DNA of 64,000 nt, taken from contig JAMLGR010000006.1 in NCBI GenBank assembly GCA_023957775.1, forward strand, positions 1 to 64,000, read 5' to 3'. Origin of the DNA: Fimbriimonadaceae bacterium (GTDB lineage: Bacteria; Armatimonadota; Fimbriimonadia; Fimbriimonadales; Fimbriimonadaceae). This document shows positions 34,560-42,783 of this stretch, piece after piece. Below the pieces are notes generated by a model. The model did no database searches. It was given only the letters and a program-made list of their open reading frames with translations, and was not told the DNA's origin. The position numbers were made by a program, and so were the translations under genes. Every line of letters starts with the position of its first letter. The stretch's first letter is position 1.

Positions 34560-36274
34560 TCGGCGCGAGGCTGAAGGGCCGGTACGAGGTCACCAAGCTC
34601 CTTTCGGAAGGGCCTTTGTTCACCCTTTACGGGGCGCGCGACCAGATCGACTCGAAGGACGTGTCGGTGGGGGTGGTCGCGCCGATTTGCGCCACCGAAC
34701 CCTCCTTTGTGGAGAAGCTGAAGCAGGTCGTCGGGAAGACCGCCATGCTCGGCCATCCCGGACTGCACGCCGTCCGATCGCTGGAAGTCGACCAAGACCA
34801 GGTCTTCCTGGTAGGCGAGCCGGTGGCCGGCGCGCCGCTCAACGAGCGCCTACGAAAGCTCGGGTCGTTCTCCGTCCCCGTCGCCGCATCGATGGGGATG
34901 GCCGTGAGCGAGGCGCTCGGCGCGCTCCACCGAAGCGGCGTGGTCCACGGCGATCTGGGATCGCACACGACCTACCTCCTGCCCGACGGCTCCGTGAAGG
35001 TGCATCGCGCGGGGCTCTGGGAGGCGTATTCGCACTGCGCCCACGGCGGGGCGCTGGCGTTCGCCGCCATGGCGCCCTACCTGGCTCCCGAAGTGGCGGC
35101 GGGCGGGATGCCCACGCCGCGTTCCGACCTCTACGCGGTCGGCGTGATGCTTTTCGAACTGGTCACCGGACGACTGCCCTACATCGCCAACTCGCCCCAG
35201 GAGATGGCGGAGAAGCACGCCCAGGCTCCGGTTCCGAGCGTCAAGCTGTTCAACCCGTCGGTCCCCCATGTGCTCGACGAGATCATCCGCAAAGCCATGA
35301 GCAAGGAGCCGGCCCACCGCTACGCCTCCGCAAGCGAGTTGGCCGAGGATCTGCGGCTCCTGCAGGATGCGCTGCGGTTCGGCCGGCCCTTGACGTGGCC
35401 GCTGAGGCCCGGGGCGGCGCAAGACCCCGCGCCCCAACCCGTCGCGCCCAAGCTGTCCGCCGTCAAGCCCGAACCGACGCAGGTGTACGACTACGACAGC
35501 GGCGACGTGCCGACGTGGATCAAGGTCTCGATCGCCTTCTTTTCCGCGCTCCTCGTGTTCATGATCGGCGGGTGGATCGTGTTCAACTTCAACAAGCCCC
35601 GTGAGATCGTTCTGCCCAACCTCGTCGGCCAGAGCGTGAGCGAGGCCAACGGCATGCTCGACAAGATGGGCCTCCGGCTGAGAATCGGGTCGAAGCAAGC
35701 CAGCGAAAAAGTGGCGGCGGACCGCATCCTCGATATGAACCCTTCGCCGAAAGAGCGCGTGCGGGAAGGCGCGTTCGTCACCGTGGTCGTGAGCCTGGGC
35801 AGCAAGTTCGTCGAGGCGCCCGATCTGCGCGGGATGACCGTGGACCAGGCCAAGGCCATGCTGAGTACGGTCAATCTCGAACTGAGCGACAGCGTGCAGG
35901 AGGTGCCCGACAGCTCGGTGGAGCCGGGGATGATCGTGTCGCAACTGCCGGGACCGCACTCGAAGGTGGAGCGCTTCACCTCCATTCGGGTGAAGGTGAG
36001 CTCCGGCAAGGGAGGCGAGTCCGATACGGGCGATCGGGAACGAAACATGTACTCGCTTCGGATTCGGATGACCGATGTGCCGGTGCCCGTCACCGTCCGC
36101 GTCGATATGACCGACGCCGATGGAACGAGGACCGTGCACGAGGATTACCACGAGCCGAACGACACGTTCCTCGTGGATGCCGAAGGCGTCGGCTCCGAGG
36201 TTTTGTTCCGGATCTTTTATGATGGCGAACTGGTGAAGCAGGTCAAGGGAAGTCCCAGGGAGCCCGCCCAATGA
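34556..36274 (+). CDS. Membrane-anchored PASTA-domain pseudokinase (Hanks-type fold, catalytic residues lost)
   Basis: 572 aa from a GTG overlapping the previous stop. Residues about 10-275 align with bacterial Ser/Thr kinases: YEVTKLL start, YLAPEV (APE region) and SDLYAVGVMLFELVTGRLPY are kept. The catalytic set is gone: the glycine loop reads SEGPLFTLYG, the VAIK lysine is G39, HRDLKPxN reads HGDLGSHTT (131-139, Asn to T138) and the DFG aspartate is R151 (HRAG). One membrane helix lies at 321-345 (IAFFSALLVFMIGGWIVF), then two PASTA domains (about 351-420 and 421-486) and a 75-residue beta-rich C-terminal domain. PASTA modules bind peptidoglycan fragments, so this is likely a non-enzymatic cell-wall sensor or scaffold. 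It overlaps rpe by ATGA. Confidence 0.9.
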   Translation: MIGARLKGRYEVTKLLSEGPLFTLYGARDQIDSKDVSVGVVAPICATEPSFVEKLKQVVGKTAMLGHPGLHAVRSLEVDQDQVFLVGEPVAGAPLNERLRKLGSFSVPVAASMGMAVSEALGALHRSGVVHGDLGSHTTYLLPDGSVKVHRAGLWEAYSHCAHGGALAFAAMAPYLAPEVAAGGMPTPRSDLYAVGVMLFELVTGRLPYIANSPQEMAEKHAQAPVPSVKLFNPSVPHVLDEIIRKAMSKEPAHRYASASELAEDLRLLQDALRFGRPLTWPLRPGAAQDPAPQPVAPKLSAVKPEPTQVYDYDSGDVPTWIKVSIAFFSALLVFMIGGWIVFNFNKPREIVLPNLVGQSVSEANGMLDKMGLRLRIGSKQASEKVAADRILDMNPSPKERVREGAFVTVVVSLGSKFVEAPDLRGMTVDQAKAMLSTVNLELSDSVQEVPDSSVEPGMIVSQLPGPHSKVERFTSIRVKVSSGKGGESDTGDRERNMYSLRIRMTDVPVPVTVRVDMTDADGTRTVHEDYHEPNDTFLVDAEGVGSEVLFRIFYDGELVKQVKGSPREPAQ

Positions 36275-36918
36275 CCGCGTGCGAGCTGACCCCCTCGATT
36301 CTGTCCTGCGATCCTTCGCAGTTTCGCCCCGCGGTGCGCGAGCTGATGGAGGCGGGGGTCGAGTGGATTCACTTCGACGTCATGGACGGCCAGTTCGTCC
36401 CGCCGATCACGTTCGGCCACGAGCTGGTGGCCAGCCTGCGCTCCTTGGGCGAGACGCCGTTCGAGGCGCATCTCATGACCTTGACGCCGGAGCGCCATTT
36501 CCAAGCGTTCGTCGAAGCGGGGTGCAGCAGGGTGACCTTTCACGTCGAAGTGGCTCCCCACGCGCACCGCCTGATCCAGACGTTGCACGAACTCGGAGCG
36601 CAGGCGGGCGTGGCGCTGAATCCCGGCACGCCGGTCGAGGCGGTGCGGGGCGTCCTGGAGATCGCCGACCTGATCTTGGTGATGACCGTGAACCCCGGCT
36701 GGGGAGGGCAGGCGTTCCTCGATCCGATGCTGCGCAAGGTTGAGCAACTGCGCTCGCTGAAGCCGGACTTGACGATTCAGGTCGATGGAGGGATCGATCC
36801 CGTGCACCTCAGGCGGGCGCGTGAGGCCGGCGCCAACGCCTTCGTGTCGGGGAGCTTCCTTGTGCAGCAGCTCAGCCTCGCGGACGGAGTCGGCCAATTG
36901 AGGGCCGCATGCGGGTAA
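36271..36918 (+). CDS. rpe: Ribulose-phosphate 3-epimerase
   Basis: Interconverts ribulose-5-P and xylulose-5-P in the pentose phosphate pathway; ribulose-5-P is also a riboflavin precursor, which fits the neighbouring ribD. The 215-aa TIM-barrel protein shows LTPSILSCD, the metal/catalytic HFDVMDGQFVPPITFG, EAHLM, MTVNPGWGGQAF and the IQVDGGID phosphate loop. The ATG overlaps the pseudokinase stop (ATGA) and the end overlaps the next gene by 10 nt. Confidence 0.95.
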   Translation: MTACELTPSILSCDPSQFRPAVRELMEAGVEWIHFDVMDGQFVPPITFGHELVASLRSLGETPFEAHLMTLTPERHFQAFVEAGCSRVTFHVEVAPHAHRLIQTLHELGAQAGVALNPGTPVEAVRGVLEIADLILVMTVNPGWGGQAFLDPMLRKVEQLRSLKPDLTIQVDGGIDPVHLRRAREAGANAFVSGSFLVQQLSLADGVGQLRAACG

Positions 36919-37211
36919 AGCTCGTCACAACCGCGCTGCTCGTCTTTGGGATCGTGCTCCTAGTGGGTTGGCCGTGGATCGTCGGCGCCAAGCCCGCCGC
37001 GACCGCGCCCGAGCAGGAAAGGCTGCGCTACCTGCTACGTTACGGAATCTACTTCGTCACCCTGCTGCTCACGTTCTTCTCGACCGCCGTCGGGGCCGTG
37101 CTGGTGGCGCGGCAGGCGCGCCGCCAACTCAAGGAGGAGGCGATGGAGAACTTCCACAGCCTTCTGGAAGGCACGCTCGAGGACCATGGGCAGGGCCGAA
37201 ATGACGCTTGA
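36909..37211 (+). CDS. Small two-helix membrane protein, unknown function
   Basis: 100 residues with hydrophobic helices at about 6-26 (VTTALLVFGIVLLVGWPWIV) and 45-68 (YGIYFVTLLLTFFSTAVGAVL), then a charged C-terminal helix (RQARRQLKEEAMENF). Not recognised. It starts inside the end of rpe and runs 26 nt into ribD, so it belongs to the coupled operon. Confidence 0.68.
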   Translation: MRVKLVTTALLVFGIVLLVGWPWIVGAKPAATAPEQERLRYLLRYGIYFVTLLLTFFSTAVGAVLVARQARRQLKEEAMENFHSLLEGTLEDHGQGRNDA

Positions 37212-38265
37212 GCGGGCGATGGACCGCGCCATCGCGCTCTCGCGCCGCGGATACCCCGCGCCGAACCCCCGCGTGGGGTGCGTGATCGTGCGGGACGGCG
37301 AGATCGTGGGCGAGGGATTCCACCCGTACGCCGGGGCGCCCCACGCCGAGGTCTTCGCGCTTCGGGAGGCCGGGGACAAGGCCAGGGGAGCCACGGCGGT
37401 CGTCACCCTCGAGCCGTGCGCGCACACCGGCCGCACCCCGCCCTGCGCTGAAGCCCTGATCGAGGCGGGGATCAAAGAGGTGGTCGTGGCCGTCCGCGAC
37501 CCCAACCCGCGCGCTGCGGGCGGGGGCGCGTGGCTTGAACGGCACGGCATTTCCGTGACCTACGGGATCCGGGCGCAGCGCGCGGCGTCTGCCAACGAGG
37601 TGTTCCTCCAAGCGCACGCCCTCGGCCGGCCGTTCGTGGTGGCGAAGGCGGCGATGACCCTGGACGGGCGAATCGCCCTTCCCGACGGCCGTAGCCGCTG
37701 GATCACCGGGGATCGTGCCCGGCGGGAGGCGCACCGGCTGCGCGCGGAACTCGGATGCGTTCTCGTTGGGCGGGGAACCGTGGCCGCGGACGATCCGCTC
37801 CTCACCGCGAGGCTTCGAGGCGTTCACCATCCGCCCGTCCGCGTCGTGCTCGATCCCCGCGCGCGGCTGAATGGAACGGAACGCATCTTCGGCCCCGAGG
37901 CGCCCACGCTGCGTTTTGTGGGGGACTCCTCGACTCTGGAAGCGGACAGAAAGGCCTCTCTGCGTGCCGGAGAGCTCGATTTGGGGCAGGTGCTGGGGGA
38001 TTTGTGGTCCGAGGGGATTACCGGAGTCCTTGTGGAAGGTGGCGGAGTCACCCTCGCAAGGTTTCTCAAGGCGCAGCTCGTCGACCGTCTCGAGCTGTTC
38101 GTCGCGCCCAAGGTGTTGGGGGCAGGTCCGGCCTGGGCAACCGGGGAACCGTGGCCGAGTCTGGAGGCCAGCCCAAGCTTCGACATCCGCCGGGTGCGTC
38201 GCCTCGGGCCCGACGTCCAGATCACCGCCGTCCCCCGACGTCACAAGGGTGCCAGGGGTGCTTGA
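37186..38265 (+). CDS. ribD: Bifunctional riboflavin deaminase-reductase RibD
   Basis: Catalyses the deamination and reduction steps that follow GTP cyclohydrolase II in riboflavin synthesis. N-terminal deaminase domain: NPRVGCVIV, zinc motif PHAE and EPCAHTGRTPPC. C-terminal reductase from about 145: AMTLDGRIALPDGRSRWIT, GRGTVAADDPLLTAR, EGGGVTLARF. 359 aa is normal length. ATG at 37201 is an alternative start. Odd: the last residues (HKGARGA) and the stop are encoded by the first, degenerate unit of a 49-bp repeat array, so the array has entered the 3' end of the gene. No other rib genes are in the window. Confidence 0.94.
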   Translation: MGRAEMTLERAMDRAIALSRRGYPAPNPRVGCVIVRDGEIVGEGFHPYAGAPHAEVFALREAGDKARGATAVVTLEPCAHTGRTPPCAEALIEAGIKEVVVAVRDPNPRAAGGGAWLERHGISVTYGIRAQRAASANEVFLQAHALGRPFVVAKAAMTLDGRIALPDGRSRWITGDRARREAHRLRAELGCVLVGRGTVAADDPLLTARLRGVHHPPVRVVLDPRARLNGTERIFGPEAPTLRFVGDSSTLEADRKASLRAGELDLGQVLGDLWSEGITGVLVEGGGVTLARFLKAQLVDRLELFVAPKVLGAGPAWATGEPWPSLEASPSFDIRRVRRLGPDVQITAVPRRHKGARGA

Positions 38266-38592
38266 CGGTCGTATGAACCGAGCCCGGGGTGCCACGCCCG
38301 CTCGACGGGCGTATGAACCGAGCCCGCTTCACAAGGGTGCCACGCCCGCTCGACGGGCGTGTGAACCGGGCCCGATGTCACAAGGGTGCCACGCCCGCTC
38401 GACGGGCGTGTGAACCGGGCCCGAAGTCACAAGGGTGCCACGCCCGCTCGACGGTCGTATGAACCGAGCCCGAAGTCACAAGGGTGCCACGCCCGCTCGA
38501 CGGGCGTGTGAACCGGGCCCGAAGTCAGAAGGGTGCCACGCCCGCTCGACGGGCGTGTGAACCGGGCCCGGGGTGCCACGCCCGCCGGCTGG
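38247..38592. repeat. 49-bp-period palindromic tandem array A
   Basis: Eight units begin at 38247, 38287, 38335, 38384, 38433, 38482, 38531 and 38571; most are 49 bp apart. The conserved core is GGGTGCCACGCCCGCTCGAC followed by GGGCGTG, an inverted repeat with CACGCCCG / CGGGCGTG arms and a 5-nt loop. The first unit is degenerate and supplies the stop codon of ribD; the last is truncated. Variants GTCGTAT and GGCGTGT alternate between units. The region 38266-38668 holds no gene. Confidence 0.92.
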
Positions 38593-38668
38593 AATCCTCG
38601 TAACCGCCGGGCCTCGACGGTCGTCAAGGGAATGGGAGGCGCGTGCGCGCCCCGCTAAGGAGCACGAC

Positions 38669-39721
38669 ATGAAAGAGCAACTGCACCGAAGGTTTTGGAC
38701 GACCCCTCTGGCCCTGGGCCTGGCCGTGTTGCCCGCCTTCGCGACCGCCGAGACGGTCACGATCCGGCGCGACAGCGTGATTCCCGTCGTGTTGCAGGAC
38801 TCCCTCAACTTCAAGGACAGCCGCCGCGGCGATCGCTTCTCCGCGCGGGTCGAAGAGAGCCGGGACCTTCCCCTGGGCACGGTGCTCGAAGGACGCGTGC
38901 TCGACGTTCGGCCGCGGCGGGGAGACCGACCGGCGACCATGGACCTCGAGTTCCAGAACATGGTGTTGCCGGACGGAAAGCGCACGGGAATTCGGGCGGT
39001 GCCTATCCGGTTGGACGACGGACGCATTCGACGAGGGGCAGATGGGCGCCTGGTCGCGAGCCGCGGCACCTCCAAAGAGAAGTTCGTCCTTGGCGGATTC
39101 CTGGGCGGCCTGATCCTGGGCAATTCGATCAAGAAGCCGTTCGAAGGCGCGGTCTTGGGTGCCCTCGCGGGGATCGCGCTCGCCGAGACCCAGGGGCAAG
39201 ACGGGGATTCCGTGGCCAAGCGCGGCACGACCCTCGGCGCCTACTTCGAGCGTGAGGTGAAGTTCGACTACCGCGGCCCTTGGAACTCGAGAGACTTTCG
39301 CAACGACGATCGGTACGATCCGCGAGATCCCGACCGACGGGACTACGGCGACGGCCGCGACCCGCGCGACGATCGCCGCGAGCCCGTGATCTCCTACGAG
39401 GGCCGCGAACTGCGCTACGGCTCCAACGAGACGCCGTACTGGCAGGGCAACACCGCCATGGTTCCCGTCGAGCGAACCGCGCGCGGCCTGGGCCTGGATG
39501 CAGCCTGGGCGGGGAACCGAACGCTGCTGATCGAAGACGATCGCAACCTCATGCGCCTGGATGCCGACTCGGACGAGTACCGCCTCAACGGTCGGCGCGG
39601 CCGATTGCCCGTGGCTCTGGTCGAGCGTGGCGGAGTCTGGTACTGCCCCATCGAGGCTTTTTCTGCAATTCGTTCCAATAATGTCCAAGTAAATGGATCA
39701 AGAGTTGGAAACAAGGCGTAG
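38669..39721 (+). CDS. Exported protein with glycine zipper and copper-amine-oxidase-N-like domain
   Basis: 350 aa with a signal peptide (LALGLAVLPAFATAE). Residues about 25-115 form a beta-rich domain (IPVVLQDSLNFKDSRRGDRF). Residues about 130-172 are a glycine-zipper membrane-type segment (GGFLGGLILGNSIKKPF, VLGALAGIALAE). A very charged Asp/Arg linker (about 208-238) follows. The C-terminal 90 residues resemble the copper amine oxidase N-terminal-like wall domain (MVPVERTARGLGLDAAWAGN, ALVERGGVWYCPIEAF). The ATG at 38669 has TAAGGAG upstream. Probably an envelope-associated protein; the exact role is unknown. A terminator follows. Confidence 0.83.
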   Translation: MKEQLHRRFWTTPLALGLAVLPAFATAETVTIRRDSVIPVVLQDSLNFKDSRRGDRFSARVEESRDLPLGTVLEGRVLDVRPRRGDRPATMDLEFQNMVLPDGKRTGIRAVPIRLDDGRIRRGADGRLVASRGTSKEKFVLGGFLGGLILGNSIKKPFEGAVLGALAGIALAETQGQDGDSVAKRGTTLGAYFEREVKFDYRGPWNSRDFRNDDRYDPRDPDRRDYGDGRDPRDDRREPVISYEGRELRYGSNETPYWQGNTAMVPVERTARGLGLDAAWAGNRTLLIEDDRNLMRLDADSDEYRLNGRRGRLPVALVERGGVWYCPIEAFSAIRSNNVQVNGSRVGNKA

Positions 39722-39761
39722 AAACCCGTAGAGAGAAGTCTTCCAACCTCCCTCCCCCGAA

Positions 39762-39797
39762 AGCCCCGTCTCTTCCCTCAGAGCGGGGCTCCTTTTA
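39762..39797. terminator. Terminator between convergent genes
   Basis: AGCCCCG / CGGGGCT stem followed by CCTTTTAT on the plus strand, between the envelope protein gene and the end of pdxT. Confidence 0.65.
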
Positions 39798-40376
39798 TGC
39801 GTCCTGGCCCATCGCGAGGAAGTAGCGGTGGAGCCGGATGTCGTCGGTCAGCTCGGGATGAAAGGACGTGCCGAGCCTCAGTCCCTGGCGAACGGCCACG
39901 ACCTTGCCATCGTAGCGTCCAAGGACCTGGACTCCCTCGCCGCACCGCGTGACGATCGGGGCGCGGATGAAGACACCCAGCACGGGGGCGTCCAACCCCT
40001 CGATCGGCACCAGATCCTCGAAGCTGTGGACCTGGGCGCCGAACGCGTTGCGTTCGACCGAGATGTCGAGGAGGTCGAGCGTGTACTGATCGCGGCCGAC
40101 GACTTCGTGCGCCATCAGGATCATCCCCATGCAGGTTCCCCACACGGGCATTCCGCCGCGGGCGGCCGCCTGCAGCGCCGCACCGAGGCCGTACCGCTCC
40201 ATCAACAGGCCCACCGTGGTGCTCTCGCCACCGGGCAAGATCACGCGTTCGACCCCTTCGAGCTCCTCTGGGGTGCGCACGCCGACCACCTCGAGCTTCG
40301 GATCGCACCGCGAAAGAGCCGCCGCGTGCTTCTCAAAATCGCCCTGGACGGCGATGACCCCCACGGTGCGCGGCAT
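39795..40376 (-). CDS. pdxT: Pyridoxal 5'-phosphate synthase glutaminase subunit PdxT
   Basis: Glutaminase that supplies ammonia to PdxS for PLP synthesis. The 193-aa class I amidotransferase has GVIAVQGDFEKH, the LPGGESTT loop, the nucleophile elbow WGTCMGMI (catalytic Cys) and the His/Glu pair in SFHPELTDD. All catalytic residues are present. It is a lone gene; pdxS is not in the window. TAGAAT lies 6 nt before the ATG, so the mRNA is probably leaderless. Confidence 0.95.
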   Translation of the reverse strand: MPRTVGVIAVQGDFEKHAAALSRCDPKLEVVGVRTPEELEGVERVILPGGESTTVGLLMERYGLGAALQAAARGGMPVWGTCMGMILMAHEVVGRDQYTLDLLDISVERNAFGAQVHSFEDLVPIEGLDAPVLGVFIRAPIVTRCGEGVQVLGRYDGKVVAVRQGLRLGTSFHPELTDDIRLHRYFLAMGQDA

Positions 40377-40382
40377 GCCCGG

Positions 40383-40388
40383 ATTCTA
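40383..40388 (-). promoter_or_regulatory. -10 box of pdxT (leaderless)
   Basis: TAGAAT on the minus strand, 6 nt before the pdxT ATG. It faces the -10 of the divergent arginase gene only 13 nt away. Confidence 0.6.
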
Positions 40389-40401
40389 CTCGCATGGCGT
40401 G

Positions 40402-40407
40402 TAGACT
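40402..40407 (+). promoter_or_regulatory. -10 box of the arginase gene (leaderless)
   Basis: TAGACT, exactly 7 nt before the GTG at 40415. This argues for GTG as the start rather than the ATG at 40394, which lies upstream of the box. Confidence 0.6.
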
Positions 40408-40414
40408 GGACGAC

Positions 40415-41356
40415 GTGATCGATCTCATCGGGGCCCCATTGGACCACTGCGGCAAGCGGCGCGGTACCCGTCTGGGACCCGCCGCGCTGCGGCTCGCCGG
40501 GTTGACGGACGTCTTGCGGGCGCAGGGAATCGATGTTGCCGACCTGGGCGATCTGCCGGTCGGGAACGAGGCCACGGTTCGCGGCGGGTTGCGCAACTAC
40601 GAGCCCGCGTTGGCGTTCCTGAAGACGCTGAAGGAGCGGGTGGCGGCCTCCCTCGAGAAGGGACGGTGCCCGCTCGTGGTCGGCGGAGACCACGCGTTGG
40701 CGATGGGAAGCGTCGCCGCCGCGTTCGAGCAGTACGGGGACGATTTGGCGGTCCTCTGGATCGACGCGCACGCCGACCTGAACACGCCAGGATCGTCGCC
40801 TTCCGGAAACCTCCACGGCATGCCGTTGTCGCTTCTTTCGGGTATGGCGAGCGGAACCGACGGACTGGCCGACGTTCAGTGGCGCGGGCTCAAGGATGCC
40901 TTGGCACCCGGGGGTTCGCTGCGGCCGGACCGACTCGCCTGGCTGGGGCTGCGCGAGGTCGACGACGGGGAGAAGGCGATCCTCCGTTCCTGGCACGGCG
41001 CCTTCACTTCAACGATGCAGGACATCGACCGCGGAGGTCTCGTGGCCACGATGACGCGTCTGGACTTTTGGCTCCGCGAGACCGGGGCGAAGGCGTTGTG
41101 GGTCAGCTTCGATGTGGATTCCCTGGATCCGGTGCTCGCCCCGGGAACGGGCACGGCGGTTCGCGGCGGTCTCACGTACCGCGAGTCCCACCTGTGCGCC
41201 GAGCTCTTGCGCGAGCAGCTCGATCGATCCGACGCCGGCTACCGCTTGGTGGGACTCGACCTGGTGGAGACCAATCCCCTGTTCGATACCAACAACCAGA
41301 CCGCGACCACCGCGGTGGAGTGGATCGCCTCGCTGTTCGGCAAGACGATCCTCTAG
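40415..41356 (+). CDS. rocF: Arginase/agmatinase (ureohydrolase) family protein, probably arginase
   Basis: Mn-dependent hydrolase releasing urea from a guanidino substrate. The binuclear metal motifs are intact: GGDHALAMG, DAHADLNTP, SFDVDSLDP. The arginase-type substrate loop SGNLHGMPLS and the E of the C-terminal VETNPLFD follow, which favours arginase over agmatinase. 313 aa from GTG 40415 (MIDLIGAPLDHCGKRRG); 320 aa if the ATG at 40394 were used. It is divergent from pdxT with a 38-nt intergenic region and is followed 22 nt later by kdsD, which has its own -10. Confidence 0.9.
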   Translation: MIDLIGAPLDHCGKRRGTRLGPAALRLAGLTDVLRAQGIDVADLGDLPVGNEATVRGGLRNYEPALAFLKTLKERVAASLEKGRCPLVVGGDHALAMGSVAAAFEQYGDDLAVLWIDAHADLNTPGSSPSGNLHGMPLSLLSGMASGTDGLADVQWRGLKDALAPGGSLRPDRLAWLGLREVDDGEKAILRSWHGAFTSTMQDIDRGGLVATMTRLDFWLRETGAKALWVSFDVDSLDPVLAPGTGTAVRGGLTYRESHLCAELLREQLDRSDAGYRLVGLDLVETNPLFDTNNQTATTAVEWIASLFGKTIL

Positions 41357-41365
41357 GGGCAGCGG

Positions 41366-41371
41366 TAGACT
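41366..41371 (+). promoter_or_regulatory. -10 box of kdsD (leaderless)
   Basis: TAGACT, 7 nt before the ATG of kdsD. Confidence 0.6.
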
Positions 41372-41378
41372 CGGCCCC

Positions 41379-42341
41379 ATGAGCGTGGAAACGGGACGTC
41401 GGGTGCTGCTGGAGGAAGCCGGGGCGCTCGAGCGATTGGCCGGGGCGCTCGACGCGTCGTTCGAGCAGGCCGTCCAGTGGTTCTTGGAGTGCGAGGGGCG
41501 GGTGATCACGTGCGGGCTGGGCAAGTCGGGGCACATCGCGCGCAAGACGGCGGGAACGCTGAGCAGCACGGGGACCCCCAGCCTGTTTCTCCACGCGGCC
41601 GAAGCGGTGCACGGCGACCTCGGCATGGTCACCCGCCGCGACATCGTGCTCCTCTACACCCACAGCGGCGAGACCGACGAGTTGGTGAAGCTTTTTCCAT
41701 CGCTGCGGGCGATCGGGGCGCGCACGCTGTTGATCACGGGCCGACCGGATTCGAGCGCCGGGCGCCTGTCCGACCTCGTGCTTTCAACCCATGTGTGGGA
41801 AGAGGCGTGCCCGAACAACCTGGCGCCGACCACCAGCACCACGGCGATGCTGGCGCTGAGCGACGCCTTGGCGGTCGCGGCGATGGAGAGGCGGGCGTTC
41901 GGCCGGGAAGAGTTCGCGCGCTTCCACCCGAGCGGATCCCTGGGGAAGCGCCTGCTGCTTCGGGTGAGCGACGTGATGCGCACGGAGTCGGATCTCGCGC
42001 TCGCCTCGGCGGGCGATCCTGTGCTGGACGTGATGAGGCGCATCACCCAGGCGGGCGCAGGTGCGGCCATCGTGGTGGACGCCCAGGGTGGATTGCAGGG
42101 CGTGATCAGCGACGGCGACCTCCGCCGCCACTTTTTGAACGCCGCCCAGCCCCTCGAGGGGAGGGCCGAAGACCTGATGACGCGAGACCCCAAGCGGATC
42201 GAGGCGGGCCTGCTGGCCGCCGAGGCCCTGGAGGTCTTTCAGAACCTGCCCGTGAAGATCGGTGAGATGCCGGTGGTGGAGGAGGGGAAGGTCGTGGGCC
42301 TGCTCGCCCTCAAAGACCTCCTCCGAAGCGGCATCGTCTAA
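41379..42341 (+). CDS. kdsD: Arabinose-5-phosphate isomerase (KdsD/KpsF family)
   Basis: Converts ribulose-5-P to arabinose-5-P, first step of Kdo synthesis for lipopolysaccharide, which implies an outer membrane. The 320-aa protein has an N-terminal SIS domain (CGLGKSGHIARKTAGTLSST, YTHSGETDELVKL, APTTSTTAMLALSDALA), the FHPSGSLGKRLL hinge and two CBS domains (about 200-320; GVISDGDLRRHF). Family-typical length. Ribulose-5-P links it to rpe upstream, though the genes are not one operon. Confidence 0.94.
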   Translation: MSVETGRRVLLEEAGALERLAGALDASFEQAVQWFLECEGRVITCGLGKSGHIARKTAGTLSSTGTPSLFLHAAEAVHGDLGMVTRRDIVLLYTHSGETDELVKLFPSLRAIGARTLLITGRPDSSAGRLSDLVLSTHVWEEACPNNLAPTTSTTAMLALSDALAVAAMERRAFGREEFARFHPSGSLGKRLLLRVSDVMRTESDLALASAGDPVLDVMRRITQAGAGAAIVVDAQGGLQGVISDGDLRRHFLNAAQPLEGRAEDLMTRDPKRIEAGLLAAEALEVFQNLPVKIGEMPVVEEGKVVGLLALKDLLRSGIV

Positions 42342-42354
42342 CTCCCAGAGGGCT

Positions 42355-42753
42355 TTAGTCCTGCGAGTCGCCGTCGTTGTCGCGGTGGCTGCGGTACGCG
42401 GGACGCTCGCGCCGAGGGCCGTAATCGCGCCGATCGGCACCCATTTCGGCGACCACAAACGGGATGAGCGCCATTTCGCGGGCGCGCCGGATCGCCGAGG
42501 CGATCATGCGCTGCTGCTTCGCGGTGTTGCCGGTTTGCCGGCTTGCCAGAATCTTGCCGCGATCGTTGATGAATCGCTTGAGGGACGCCACGTCTTTGTA
42601 GTCGATCGTGTCGATCTTGTTGATGGTCAGGTAGCTGACCTTGCGGCGCCGCTTGTTCTTGAAACGTCGGTCGTCGCCACCCATCCCCGCCGCGTCTTTG
42701 TCGCGGGGATACGAGTTGCGCCCGTCGCCTTTATCTTTGATGTCTTCGCTCAT
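42355..42753 (-). CDS. rpsR: 30S ribosomal protein bS18 with charged extensions
   Basis: Small-subunit protein binding 16S rRNA next to bS6. The core [40 protein letters not shown] and [14 protein letters not shown] is standard for bS18. At 132 aa it is longer than the usual 75-90: an acidic/basic N-terminal extension (about 45 residues) and a C-terminal [14 protein letters not shown] tail flank the core. ATG at 42753 is preferred to GTG at 42768. It stands alone rather than with rpsF and ssb. Confidence 0.94.
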   Translation of the reverse strand: MSEDIKDKGDGRNSYPRDKDAAGMGGDDRRFKNKRRRKVSYLTINKIDTIDYKDVASLKRFINDRGKILASRQTGNTAKQQRMIASAIRRAREMALIPFVVAEMGADRRDYGPRRERPAYRSHRDNDGDSQD

Positions 42754-42783
42754 CGTTGGTCCAAACACTCACACGGAGTCAGG

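Noticed and set aside
38247-38592. Array A as a CRISPR array
   Set aside because: Connectors between palindromes are repeated rather than unique, there is no leader, and no cas genes are near.
40394-40414. ATG at 40394 as arginase start
   Set aside because: It precedes the TAGACT box whose spacing to GTG 40415 equals that of other leaderless genes; it remains possible but is less likely.
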